Source: Venturia oleaginea
Lineage: Eukaryota > Ascomycota > Dothideomycetes > Venturiales > Venturiaceae
Reading direction: 5' to 3'
NCBI GenBank assembly: GCA_013176395.1
Contig: JABMLP010000010.1
Coordinates: forward strand, 310,001-374,000
Length of the DNA stretch: 64,000 bases
The translations under genes were made by a program, and so were the position numbers. The notes beneath the pieces were generated by a model that did not search any database, was not told where the DNA came from, and saw only the letters and a program-made list of their open reading frames with translations. Position 1 is the stretch's first letter, and each line of letters begins with the position of its first letter. Below are positions 24,547 to 36,578 of this stretch, one piece after another.

Positions 24547-25912
24547 GGTGAATGTACCGATGGTCGTGAGACCACTCACAGGCCTGGGGCCTTACAATAC
24601 GGGACTGTCCGTCGAGGGTGGCGTTCTGCACGAATGGACGGCTATTTTGCGTAATTGATGGAAGAGATTGGAACGATTGACGAGCAGTGAGGTTGTTTCT
24701 AGAATTTCTGGTTTGTGTCGGCCCCTTTCCCAAAGTCGAGGTATCAAGCTGACAGCCGTGGTTACAGTAGCGAGGGTAGAATTCACCAAGACGATGAGCA
24801 CAGAGAACGAGAGATGAATGAAATGGAATTCAAGCGTAGCGAAGGCAGTGTTTCGCAGAGTCTCCTCTGGCAACGGTCCTTCAAGAGCTGCCCTGACCCC
24901 CCGAATGGCGGATCTGACCAATGCCCTCGCATTATTTTGTTTCTTACTAGAGACCCTTGCGCAGATCTGACAAGTCCGGCCCTGCTTCTATTAGGTGGCG
25001 ATGGTCCCGGTGGGCTATGCACTGCTATGGCGAACTCCTGCTATAAATAAAGTCTCGCCTGTTTGTTTACTCTTACCTGCACGAGCTATTGGCTTCCCCT
25101 TGCACCCGTAATAGTACGTGAACTCGGCTGCACCGTATTATTCTTGATTGATCCAGCTGTTCTTTATTGTTGCGCTGTAACATGGTGAAATAAGATGATA
25201 TCAGGTGAATCACCCGAAGCACGACCTCCGCTGGCCTTAACTACAGCTTAGTCGCCCGTTTGATTCGTCTCCACCCCTGAAAAGACGCGTACCAGACATG
25301 TGGAGATGGATGGAGAGCCGGTGCTCTCTGTGCAGAATTCATGATTCTAATACTGGGTAGAGTACGAGGCATTGTCACGACTGCCACGACTGCCACGACT
25401 GGGAGTAAGGGGCGACGTAAGGATCTCGACTGCAATCTTCCCGCCCAACGATTGTCCACGATTTCCGTTGGTCATATATTGCCTTTTTTGATCTCCTGTC
25501 AGACCCTTGTCGTGGCGTTGCTGAGAAGGTCCTTGCAAGCATTTCGTTCCAAACACCTCTGGCAGTGCTTGGCTCTCTGCACCAATTCATTCACCACCAC
25601 CATTCCAATCCCCAATTATTTTCAAGTCACCTTCGTTACACTGCTTCCTTCTCCCGCCACGGTAAAATCCCGACGCTCGCTTCGTGTAATCGTAAACAGC
25701 CTGTACCATCCTCAGCCTTCCCAGCGACTTCCGATTCCACTGTTTGCTTCTCCCGACGACTGCACGTAAACATTCTACATCACTTGTGTGCTCCGTGTCG
25801 CTATACTTCATCTTGGAGCATCAGTCAGCAATTCTGATATCCTTTGACTTCACCCTCGCTCCTCCGCCGTGGACAGCGACTCCTTCCTCTCCTCGCGCAG
25901 GAGCGCCAAACA
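24547..25912. promoter_or_regulatory. Bidirectional promoter of the class VII / class V chitin synthase pair
   Basis: 1366 nt between two ATGs facing away from each other; both genes must take their promoters from it. Visible elements: TATAAA at 25042-25047, a perfect three-copy 9-nt repeat at 25376-25402, and a pyrimidine-rich stretch from about 25580 into the class V leader. Head-to-head placement of these two classes is known from other filamentous ascomycetes. Shared regulation is inferred, not shown. Confidence 0.65.
25376..25402. repeat. Three-copy CACGACTGC tandem repeat in the chitin synthase spacer
   Basis: Three head-to-tail copies of CACGACTGC (last copy ends GG). It could be an array of protein-binding sites or a simple slippage repeat. 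Confidence 0.85.
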
Positions 25913-28900
25913 ATGTCTTCAAACGCACGAGATGATCTCTCTGCGCTGCCAGAACACCTACAATCGGACACGGGACTCGGAACTCATCTCGCAGCGAGAT
26001 TTCATGCTCATCTACCGACCGCTCGTTTAAGCTCCCATGCCACGATAGCAATGAACAATTATGGAACTTCGGCGAGAGGTCCTAATGGCGACGAGACAGG
26101 GAGTGCAATGGCTTCGATGAAAGACGTTGCTTCGAGGTTATGGGCACGGCTTGGTTACAGAAACGAAAACCAGGCCGCGATCTTTTTGTGAGTAATGAAG
26201 AATGAGAGAAAGGGGAATATAGAGCCGAGACTGATCACAGTAAAATACAGAGGAGAATCCGGTGCTGGCAAGACAACACTCAGGTCACATTTGCTCTCGA
26301 ATCTGATGGACTTGACGGGCACACCACTCTCCAATAGACTTTCGAACGCAGCCTTCATTTTCGATTCCTTCACAACCACAAAGACAGCCACCACACATAC
26401 AGCTTCAAAAGCGGGCTTGTTCTACGAGCTTCAGTATGAACATTCACCATCGACCAATCCTACCTTGATTGGTGGCAAACTGTTAGATCACCGTCTCGAG
26501 CGACAGGATATCGACAGTCCCTATCGGCGAACGCAATTTCCACGTTCTGTACTACCTCATGGCTGGTACAAGTGAAAAAGAGAAGGCTCATCTTGGTCTG
26601 GACAATCCAGGATTTCTTTCAGACCACAAACGCTCTTCAGGAGGCAAGAAATGGCGATATCTGGGCAACCCAAAGATGCTCAACATTGGCATTGATGACA
26701 AAGCTGGTTTCACCGATTTTAGGAAAGCGTTGCAGAAGGTCCAATTCTCCAACCACGAGATTGGCGAGATCTGCCAGGTTCTGGCCGCTGTTCTCCACTT
26801 GGGCCAACTCGAATTTCATACCACCCTAGGAACCACGCCGGCTGCCGACGATAGTGGCGGATATTCTCATGAAGGGGGCGAGAACATAACCAGAGTTAGC
26901 AATAGAGATACACTCGGAGTGATCGCTGCTTTCTTGGGCGTGTCGGCAAACGACCTAGAACAGTGTCTGGGGTACAAGACCAAGAAGTTACACAATGAGA
27001 GAGTGACTGTCATGCTTGATCCTGAAGGGGCTCGGCAGAATGCGGATGAAATGGCACGAACTCTATATTCTTTGCTCGTGGCCTGGGTCGTGGAATCCAT
27101 GAATTCCCGAATTAGTGTGCCAGAAGAAACCATTGGCAACACAATCTCGATTGTGGACTTCCCTGGATTTGCCGTGCAGCCATCCTCCAACGATGTCCTG
27201 GATCAGCTTCTCAACAATGCTGCTACAGAAGCACTGTATCATGTCTGCCTGCAGAATTTCTTCGAGCGACAAGTCGATATGCTGGACACAGAGGAGGTCG
27301 TTGTCCCTGCTACCAGTTATTTCGACAATTCAGATGCCGTCAAGGGGCTGCTCAAATCCGGAAATGGTGTGTTGGCAATATTGGATGGCGAGACCAGGAA
27401 AGGAAAGACCGATCATCAGTTTCTAGAGACGCTGAAAAGACGTTTTGAGAACAAGAACCCTTCGATTGTGGTTGGCAGCACCACGACAGTCATGCCAGGA
27501 AGTAATTTTGCCACACGCAACGCTTCTGCCTCGTTCTCCATCAAGCACTTCGCCGGAGAAGTTGATTACCCCGTTGAAGGTTTGCTGGAGGCCAACGCTG
27601 AAGTCATATCCGGAGATGTGATGAACATGATGGGCTCTACGCAGAACGATTTCATGAGGGAACTTTTCGGCCAAGAAGCGTTGAGCAAGATCCACCACCC
27701 CAAAGAGCCCACTTCTGTTCTACAAGCAGCTGTAGCCTCGAAGCCTATGCGAATGCCCAGCATGGCCAAGAAGAAGCATGACAGAATGGCACGGTTGACC
27801 GCAGAAAGATCTGCTCGTGATGCCGATGCTGTGAGTGACGATGGCAAGAGTAGCATTTTCGGAGGACGCACTAGTAAAGACGCAGGAGCTCAGTCAGGAA
27901 TTGCATCTCAATTCTTGTCCGCGTTGCAAAATGTGACCAAAGCCCTAGCAGCGCCGAACACAAACTCTCACTACATCTTTTGCCTCAAGTCGAACGACCG
28001 ACGAATTGCACATTCCTTCGACAGCAAATGCATTCGACAACAGATTCAAACATTTGGCATAGCGGAGATTAGCCAACGCCTCCGCAATGCTGATTTCAGC
28101 GTCTTTATGCCCTTTGACGATTTCAACACGTCAGCTGAAGGTGATGCCATTTTTATCGGTAGTCCCAAAGAAAAGGCCGAGAACATTTTGGACGAGCGAG
28201 GATGGCGAGGTAACGAAGCTCAAGCTGGCGCAACTGGAGTGTTCCTCAGTGAGCGATGTTGGTTGGACATTGCGAACGTGCGAACTCGCGCTGTTCCTGC
28301 CGGGGGCAAACGTTTTATGAGAACGGAGAACGACGGTGGTGACCACTTGACTTCCGGCACACCTGGCTTCGGCGACTCTCGTGTACGCCTACTCAACTCT
28401 CAAACACCCTCGCCTGGCGGATTCTACAGCGACGACAAGGCTGGCAGTTATTTTGGCGGTCGTGAGGCCGATACTAAATCTGACGCTGGTGTCTCTGCTA
28501 TCAACGGAGGAGATATGTTCCGCAATTTCGAAACTCGAGAGCATATGGCCGAAAAAGGTAATGAGGCCAAGTTGGAGACTGTTGAGGAGCATCCTGTCTC
28601 GGGCAGTCGAAAACGTTGGATGTTCTTCGTCTGGCTGCTGACCTTCTACATTCCTACGCCGTTAATTCGTGTTGGCGGAGGCTGGAAAGGAGGCAGGAAG
28701 GATGTGAAGACGGCATGGCGAGAGAAGCTTGCTATCAACATTCTCATCTGGCTTAGTTGCGCTTTCGTCATCTTCTTCATGAGTAAGTCCCGATGATTGA
28801 CACTATAGAGCATTGCTAACAAGTACCAGTCGGTTTCCCGGAATTGATTTGCCCCAAACAGGATGTATACTCGCCTGCGGAACTGACTGCATTTAACAAC

Positions 28901-31641
28901 AAAGGCAAAAGCGGTGCCTACGTTTCCATCCGTGGTGTGGTCTACGACCTGAAAGCCTTTTCCGGCCGTCACTACCCCAACATTATTCCAACCAAGTCTC
29001 TACTCAAATACTCCGGCCTCGACGCTACCACTCTCTTCCCTGTTCAAGTCTCAGCGCTATGTGCCGGCAAAACCGGCGAAATTGACCCCGCGGTTCAACT
29101 GGACTACTCCAGCACGAACTACACCGGAACCACCACTGCAACATCCACCCTGGACCCCAATGCCAGGTACCATGACTTTCGTTGGTTTACAAACGATTCA
29201 CGACCGGATTGGTGGTTTGAGCAGCAATACATGCTGAAGCACAACTATCTGAAAGGTCGCGTCGGTTACACTCCTCAATATGTTCATACTCTCGGTACCA
29301 CCAAGCAGAAATCCATTGGAATCATTCACAGCAAGATCTATGACATGACGTCATACATCGTCGGAGGCCGAACTCCCCAATATCCTGTCGGAGAGAATAA
29401 TAGAACAGGCCAATCACCCCCTGATTCTAATTTCATGGATGATACCGTAGTGAATTTGTTCCAAACTCTTGCTGGCTCAGATCTGTCCAAATATTGGGAT
29501 GGTTTGGGCATTGATGCAGGATTGAAAAATCGAATGCAAGTCTGCTTAGACAACTTGTTCTATGTTGGAGATGTGGACACGCGAAACTCGACTCAATGTC
29601 TGTTTGCAAAGTACCTTCTATTGTCTATCACGATCCTCCTGGTCAGCGTCATCGGATTCAAGTTCTTGGCCGCGCTGCAATTCGGCAAGAAAACAGTCCC
29701 TGAGAACCTCGATAAATTCGTCATGTGTGTTGTTCCTGCATACACTGAGGACGAAGAGTCTCTGCGACGTGCTATGGACTCTATCGCCCGTATGCGCTAT
29801 GATGATAAGAGAAAATTGATGGTCATCATCTGTGACGGAATGATCGTAGGACAGGGCAATGACCGCCCAACACCTCGCATTGTGCTTGACATTCTGGGAG
29901 TTCCTGAATCAATGAATCCAGAGGCTCTCAGCTTTGAAAGTTTGGGCGAAGGCATGAAGCAGCATAACATGGCGAAGGTCTATTCCGGGTTATACGAGGT
30001 CCAAGGTCACATCGTACCTTTCATGGTGATAGTCAAGGTTGGCAAGCCTTCCGAGGTTCAAAAGTAAGTGGTATCCTCTTCCATGTAATGTGCACAGAGA
30101 TACTAATGCGATATAGACCTGGAAATCGTGGCAAGCGTGATTCTCAAATGATATTGATGCGTTTCTTGAACCGCGTACACTACAACCTCCCGATGACTCC
30201 CATGGAACTCGAAATGCACCACCAGATTCGTAACATCATCGGTGTGAACCCCACGTTCTACGAATTTTGCTTCCAGATTGATGCCGATACCGTTGTTGCT
30301 CCCGATTCTGCCACTCGCATGGTATCCGCTTTCGTTGATGACACTCGTCTCATCGGTGTATGCGGTGAGACTGCCCTCACCAACGCTAAGGCTTCCATGG
30401 TCACCATGATGCAAGTGTATGAATACTACATCTCACACAATCTTACCAAGGCCTTCGAGAGTTTGTTCGGCTCCGTCACCTGTCTTCCCGGTTGTTTCTC
30501 CATGTACCGCATTCGCGCAGCTGAGACCGGCAAGCCACTCTTTGTGAGTAAGGAAGTCGTAGAAGCCTATTCGGAAATCCGTGTCGACACTTTACACATG
30601 AAGAATTTGCTCCATCTCGGAGAGGACAGATACCTCACAACACTGCTGCTCAAATTCCACTCTCAATTCAAGACGAAGTACATCTTCCGAGCACACGCCT
30701 GGACTATCGCACCCGACACGATGAAGATTTTCCTGTCGCAACGTCGTCGATGGATCAATTCCACGGTTCACAACCTCATCGAGTTGATTCCACTTCAACA
30801 GCTTTGCGGATTCTGCTGTTTCAGTATGCGATTCATTGTCTTTGTTGATTTGCTCTCCACAATCGTGCAACCCGTTATCGTCGGCTACCTCGCCTACCTC
30901 GTGTATATTATGATCCATACACCCGGCGTCATTCCTACTACCACCTTTATTCTCCTCGGTGCCATCTATGGTCTCCAGGCCATCATCTTTATCCTGCGTC
31001 GCAAATGGGAAATGATTGGCTGGATGTTGATCTACATCCTCGCTACACCCATGTTTGCCTGCGCTCTACCTCTGTATTCCTTCTGGTACATGGACGATTT
31101 CTCCTGGGGAAACACCCGTGTCGTCACTGGAGAAAAGGGCTAGAAGATTGTCATCTCCGACGAAGGCAAATTCGACCCCGCATCCATCCCAAAAAAGAAG
31201 TGGGAAGAATACCAAGAAGAACTGTGGGATGCGCAGACCGAACATGGCGAAAACAGATCCATGGTCTCGGGTATCTCCTATGCAACCAAATCATGGCATA
31301 TGAATGGGTCGGGTCCGCACTCGGATTACAATATGCAGCCCAGTCAGCCCATGTCGCATCTTGATGCGCCTCCGAGGTATGGTAGCAGGATGTCCATGGC
31401 GCCTAGTCAGCATATGAGTGAGATGGAGATGAGTGAGTTGCCGATGGCTGCGCAGGGTGAGGGTCCAGGACAGGATGTTTTGCTCGCTGAGATTCGGGAT
31501 ATTTTGAGTAAGGCTGATTTGATGACGATTACTAAGAAGGGCGTTAAGCAAGAGCTTGAGAAGAGGTTTGGTGTTAACCTTTGGGCGCAGAGGGCGTACA
31601 TTGGGAGTGCGACGGAGTCAATTCTTAATGGGACGTTGTAG
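25913..31641 (+). CDS. Class V chitin synthase with myosin motor; frame broken twice
   Basis: Chitin synthase with N-terminal myosin-17-type motor (CsmA/ChsV type), active at hyphal tips and septa. Exons 25913-26187, 26251-28782, 28830-30063 and 30117-31641; full coding length would be about 1855 aa. The P-loop [15 protein letters not shown] follows intron 1. Other landmarks: [48 protein letters not shown]; cytochrome-b5-like segment ([20 protein letters not shown]); core [51 protein letters not shown]-like tail ([20 protein letters not shown]). Break 1 at 26503-26507, where the frame changes between HRLER and [12 protein letters not shown]. Break 2 is an in-frame TAG at 31141-31143, after which the normal tail continues open to 31641. 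Both could be assembly errors; if real, motor and tail are lost. Confidence 0.88.
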
Positions 31642-32202
31642 GTGTCGTTCTTTGTTTGTTTGCCGCTATGTTCTGTTCTCAATTGCATTGCATTGGGAAT
31701 TTGGAAAATTGTATTTTGCGATGGGGATTTAGATGGGGATGTGGGCATTTAATGTATTGTTGGGGTCTGCATCTGACTGACACACTCCTTTGTGCATATT
31801 TGGATGGGATATTTAGGATGGTGTTTTGGTGGCGTTTTTGGGGTTTGCATATTGATAAATATTTTGTTAAGACTGGATCAACATGTGTACTATTCCTCCT
31901 ATTCCTTCCCACCTGTGCATCCTGTGGATTCGGTAGTATGAAGCGAAAAGATGTACAACTAAAAGATTCCAAGGGCGTGTTCGTGAACTCGATTTCAATG
32001 CAAGCAGCAGAGGTTTTTTGGCTGAAATGGCTGGAATGGCTGAAATGGGGCCTTGAACTTGCTCTTCCCATCTTCCTTTCGTTGATGTGAAGAGCTAAAT
32101 GTGCAAGATTCTAATACCATAGACCCCGATTCAAAAGCCCAAGGCGATGGAGGAGCTTCCATTACAGAAGACAGATCTGCAGGAGATCGGGATGATAGGA
32201 GC
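31642..32202. other. 3' flank of class V chitin synthase
   Basis: GT-rich on the plus strand to about 31870, then mixed. No coding sequence recognised. Confidence 0.5.
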
Positions 32203-34200
32203 TCAGCCTTGGAAGATTTGGGTACGGGAGAGTAGAGTAGGCTCGACATGGAGGGCTAGAGATGTTGAAGGGCTGTTCAAGATCACCTTAGATGTAGGCT
32301 CTTCGACCACTCGTGGAATAGACAATTCCCAAGGATCGGAGTCAATCTTCGGTGTCGAGATTTCGTCGACTTCTTTCGTTGAGGACGATGGTTGCGTCGA
32401 CTCCGGAGCAAGGTTTGATTCTTCCGTGGTTGTGTCCTGCAAAAGATGTATCTCGTGCACGCGTAGATTCTTTTCGTCGGCATCTCCATTCTCTGTGATT
32501 TGAGGTAAAAGAGACCACTTCATAACGGCGAGTGAAGGTGAAAGCGAGATATCGGTGCCTGGTGTAATTAGTCTGGATTCGTTCGCATCAAACAGACTAC
32601 GAGCATCGTCACTACTTCCCATCCTCTGTTGAAGCATCGCTGACACTGCATGCTTCTTTTATCGAGATCGCGTGTCCAGCACCTACAGTCTTGAGCAGGT
32701 TTCGGGGCATCGATCAATTTCAACTCGGCTGAAGAACAGCCATAGTTGAGATGATAAAATAAATGCCATTCTTCCAGCCACTCGTCCAGTTTCATCGGTT
32801 TGTCCTCATACCCGGAGGGAAGATAAATCCATCCATTCCTAACAAGGTGACGGAAGAAATCCTTGCGAAACGTGGGAACCATCAGTTGTAAAAGACGATC
32901 GCACCAAACGCCAATGTCACCATCGCGGTCTCTAACCGTCTCGTAAAGAGAGCAGGTAAGATGAGAGATGGCAGGATGGTTTGGTCCCATGCTGCTTTCC
33001 GGTCTCGGTTCCAACTCGTCCAGTTTCTGGATATATTGCTTCCGGTAGTACTTCATCTCGTTTTGAGGGAGCGTCCAATCAAGTGAATCCCAGGGCCAGT
33101 TATTATCGTTGTTCCAGTCCTGAGGAAGCCAAAGAGGCAATGCCGCCCAGCTAAGCACAGCAGGGCAGGTGCAGATCCCGTCCCAATCGATGATACCAGT
33201 AACGTTGCCGTCGTTATCGCAAAGGATATTCTGGAAGTCCAGATCGTTGTGAGAGAGGCTGAAGGATTCTGTCGATCCTTCGAGAAGTATGGACGTGATG
33301 CTGGGATTTGGCTGGGCAGGAGAGATCGCAACTGTACGTGACCGATGTCCTCGACAGAAAGCCTTTGATCGATGCCTGAGATCGTTGTGAGAGAGGCTGA
33401 AGGATTCTGTCGATCCTTTGAGAAGTATGGACGTGATGCTGGGGTTTGGCTGGGCAGGAGAGATCGCAGCTGTACGTGACCGATGTCCTCGACAGAAAGC
33501 CTTTGATCGATGCTGAGTACTTGAAGCGACGAGTGCCATGGCCAATACAATACCAAAAGCATCCCGCTGTTGATTTGAAGGTAGGAATTTCGGTCCACGC
33601 TCGATTGACGTGGCGCACACGCTCTTTTTTGGGTGTTACATCCTCCTTCTCTTGAGGCATATCAACTACATTGCTTAGAAACTCGGTTCTGACAAATGGA
33701 CCTTTGCAGTCATCGTCTAGATAGTCCGGCAGTCCAATCCCGTTGAACTTGGTTCGTTTCAGTTTCGACATTGCTCTGGCAAGGCTTGTATGAAGATTCG
33801 TTCTTCTGGTCTCCGGATGCTCGGGTAGATCGTATCTGTCCTCCTCGTCGATGAATCCCCATATTCTCGATGCTGGACGACCTTCCAAATGAGTCAAAAG
33901 CAGAAATGGGACGCCAATCTCGTTGTCAAAGGTCGTATCGTAGGCAAGTGTCCGTGGTACGAATGGTACATCGTCGCACTGTTGGTGTATGTACCGTAAG
34001 GTGAGCGCTTCTGAGCGAAGATATACGGCATCCTGCGGCATCCAGCGAGGTGTCCATCCAGCGGCCGGGACTTTGAGGACGACTCTGATACCATCGGCGC
34101 TATCGTCAAACATGATGATATATACCTGGTTATATGCGCCAGCATGCTTTTCCTGCAACCAGCAGCGGTCACCGTATTGGTCTCCAACAAGTCGTTTCAC
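32203..34200 (-). pseudogene. Decayed APH-like (aminoglycoside/choline kinase fold) gene
   Basis: Fungal phosphotransferase-family (APH, PF01636 type) gene split over reading frames. The N-lobe is intact from 34200 (VVLKVPAAGW with the nucleotide-binding Lys; PFLLLTHLEGRPASRIWGF), but this frame ends at 33214. The catalytic loop and metal-binding motif lie in another frame (33620-32568): SHNDLDFQNILCDNDGNVTG then IIDWDGIC. A 138-nt in-frame tandem duplication immediately before the loop repeats the SLSHNDL segment. A third frame (32646-32203) may hold the C-terminus. No GT-AG intron of normal length was found that restores one frame; the only joining candidate is about 31 nt. Substrate unknown; many fungal members are uncharacterised. 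Probably a pseudogene. Confidence 0.6.
33242..33516. repeat. 138-bp tandem duplication inside the APH-like gene
   Basis: Copy 1 is 33242-33379 and copy 2 is 33380-33516. They differ by a few substitutions and a single C near the end of the unit, so the duplication is recent. The unit is a multiple of three (46 codons). Confidence 0.92.
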
Positions 34201-35145
34201 AAGGCGACAGATAAGGACTGGAGCAATGTCACTTATTGAGCCCCACTAAGCCCTCTTGTTGTCGGGAATCTCCATAGAGGATGAAGAGGTTGAGGTAGAT
34301 AAGGTGGCCATTGAAGAAGTCGGGGAGCTGGGTGATGAAGCTAATGGAAAGAAGGGCTCGCAGTGAATGGGGAATGGCAGTTTCCTCCACGAGAAGAATA
34401 GGACGGGACGTACATCGTGCCCCCTAAAGTCGATAGGGTACCAGTTTCACAACTACTTAGCATGGTTCCAGCGCAGGATGACGGAGGGCACCACTGGTAA
34501 GTCTTGCTCAATCAATTACTCTCCGCTGTCTTTTGGGTTCTTTGGATACTCCCCCGTTTCTGTAAATGCAATGGGAGAATGAGCTTAATATGGACAGAAG
34601 TACAGCCATGGAATGTTATCATCTCGTACTGGCATTGATGATGCTTTGCGAGAAGATGATGGTGCTGTGTGATGATTGAGGGAAAGGTGAGGTGGAGAGA
34701 AACGCAACGTGACACCCTGTATATTTCTTAGTCATAATAATATGACTAACCTAATCTGGAACATAATCAGTCTGATCCATGGCTGCGGATATCAATACGC
34801 GGTTAATTCCACAACTGGTATTTTGTGACCAGATGTTCTCCCTCTGCACCTCTAAGAACAAGCGATGGCTCCCATTTTGACATCTTCAATTCAAACAAAC
34901 ATGTAGCTGAAATCCTAGCAAATTTACTAAAGGTATTGCACAAGTTCATAAATAACAATAGACCACAGTATAGATGACTCGGGTAGTGAACAGGGGGCCA
35001 TAGTTCGACGGCGCCGGTCCATGGACGGGACGCGGTCTGGAAAGTGACGAAAGGCTTTTTTATCCCAGAGAGTTGGGTTTTCGCAATTGTAGATAGAGAT
35101 TGTGGGCACACGGCACATACGCCATTACATACCACGTAAAATCCG

Positions 35146-35177
<32 letters not shown>

Positions 35178-35893
35178 ATAACAATAGAATTTGAGGCAGC
35201 CTATATGTGAGTTATGATATGGTCGTAAACACAAAATACCAATCAGAACTAATATTGCATTACAAAATGAATCTCCTGTCGCTGATAGTTTGTTCTATAT
35301 ACACACTGCAACCTTCAATACATTTCATCCAGATATGACGGGAAGCTGTTATTGATTTCAGGTTTCTTTACAATGTAGAGGCTAGCAACCAATACCGACA
35401 CCGAGTTCTTGCTTGATGGGATTGGGCTCGTGTGAGAAAATTGGGCAGATGAGAAGGCAAAAGAGAGTATTCTTTGTCCATATCAGTCGCTCATAGCCTC
35501 ATGTCACTGATAAGTTTGCAAAAAGGGGTGCGTATGTTCTCGATATGAGTATACGACATGGTAACACCACTCCCATCCTTGAGCTTACACCATGGAAGAA
35601 TACTCGTTTAAAACATTGGATGCAGATGGTATCTTACATATAAGACATGCGGAAGCCTTGGACAGCACGTCGTGTTGCCGTGATCTCGTGCGGATAGCAC
35701 ATGTAGAATAAGAGGTTTACCTTCGACGACAACACAAGACCGTTTTGACCAGGAAACATGGAAAGGCTTCCAACAACAGCACGATACTGTTACTCCCATC
35801 AACAGAAACAGAAACAGAAACACAATAGAAACTCCAGCGCTCTTAAAAGCTCAAAGCACGTTCGGAGAGCGTCGAGAACAACGAACAACAACA
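34201..35893. other. Gene-poor spacer with a possible exon remnant
   Basis: Mostly AT-richer non-coding DNA. At about 34367-34500 a frame reading QFHNYLAWFQRRMTEGTTG runs straight into GTAAGTCTTG, a donor context much like that of the Cys-rich gene at 35.9 kb, where DTGHQW runs into GTAAGTCTTC. It may be a first exon or a decayed relative; no second exon was found. Confidence 0.4.
35146..35175. repeat. (ATT)10 microsatellite
   Basis: Ten ATT units in non-coding DNA. It creates a spurious poly-Ile frame on the minus strand. Confidence 0.95.
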
Positions 35894-36578
35894 ATGAAGG
35901 TCAAAGAAATTCAAGCCAGATGGCTAAACAGCAAGTTTTATTGCCCTCCTCGAGACGAATGGAACGGGACATTCAAGACTCCAAGCGAAATCAACGGAGC
36001 TCCCATTTCGCAAATCAAAAACTTCATCACCGGCCAGACGGATACGGGGCACCAGTGGTAAGTCTTCTGTCACGTTAATGCTTCAGATAAGGCATGAAGA
36101 CCTCAAGCTAATGGCATGCAGTCGAAATCGGGGATGCGGGCCTCCAACGGCACGCTGTTACAATCAACTCGGGCACATCTCATGGTGTCAGTATTGGATC
36201 GAGGATATCGATAGTCCTTGCGGCGCCCGTTGCAGGAACGAGAAGGGGTACTGCGAGCTTCATACCAAGTTAAGGCCGGCGGATTTTGAGATCACTGGGC
36301 GGAGGGAGAATGCTGCAGACCGACCAGAAGACACGTTTACCGATTCCACAAAGCAGGACGGCATCAATCAACTCGCATGCGATCCCGACAGCCTTGCACA
36401 GGGGAAGACAGCAGAGGATCTAGTCGCAGTGGATGAGTCGAAGCCGGCGTTCCGAAAAAAGCTCGAACCAAACAACAACCCTACCAAGAAGATCAACAAA
36501 GCGAAAAAGCAGGCCGAGAAGAAGATTGCGCAAGAAGAGAAAAACAAGAAAAGCCACGGAAAAATCTTCAAACGTTAG
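35894..36578 (+). CDS. Small Cys-rich hypothetical protein with Lys-rich tail
   Basis: Unrecognised. Two exons (35894-36057, 36122-36578) joined by a GTAAGT...GCAG intron encode about 206 aa. The N-terminus (FYCPPRDEWNGTFKTPSEIN; FITGQTDTGHQWC) leads into a Cys/His cluster, C-x4-C-x6-C-x9-C and then CGARCRNEKGYCELH, that could bind zinc. The last 60 residues are highly charged and Lys-rich (KKINKAKKQAEKKIAQEEKN). There is no signal peptide or membrane helix, so nuclear or nucleic-acid contact is possible but unproven. The splice restores a Cys codon and keeps one frame, which supports the model. Confidence 0.55.

Noticed and set aside
34803..35234. 143-codon minus-strand frame with a poly-Ile stretch
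   Set aside because: The poly-Ile stretch is the (ATT)10 microsatellite; flanking sequence has no coding character.
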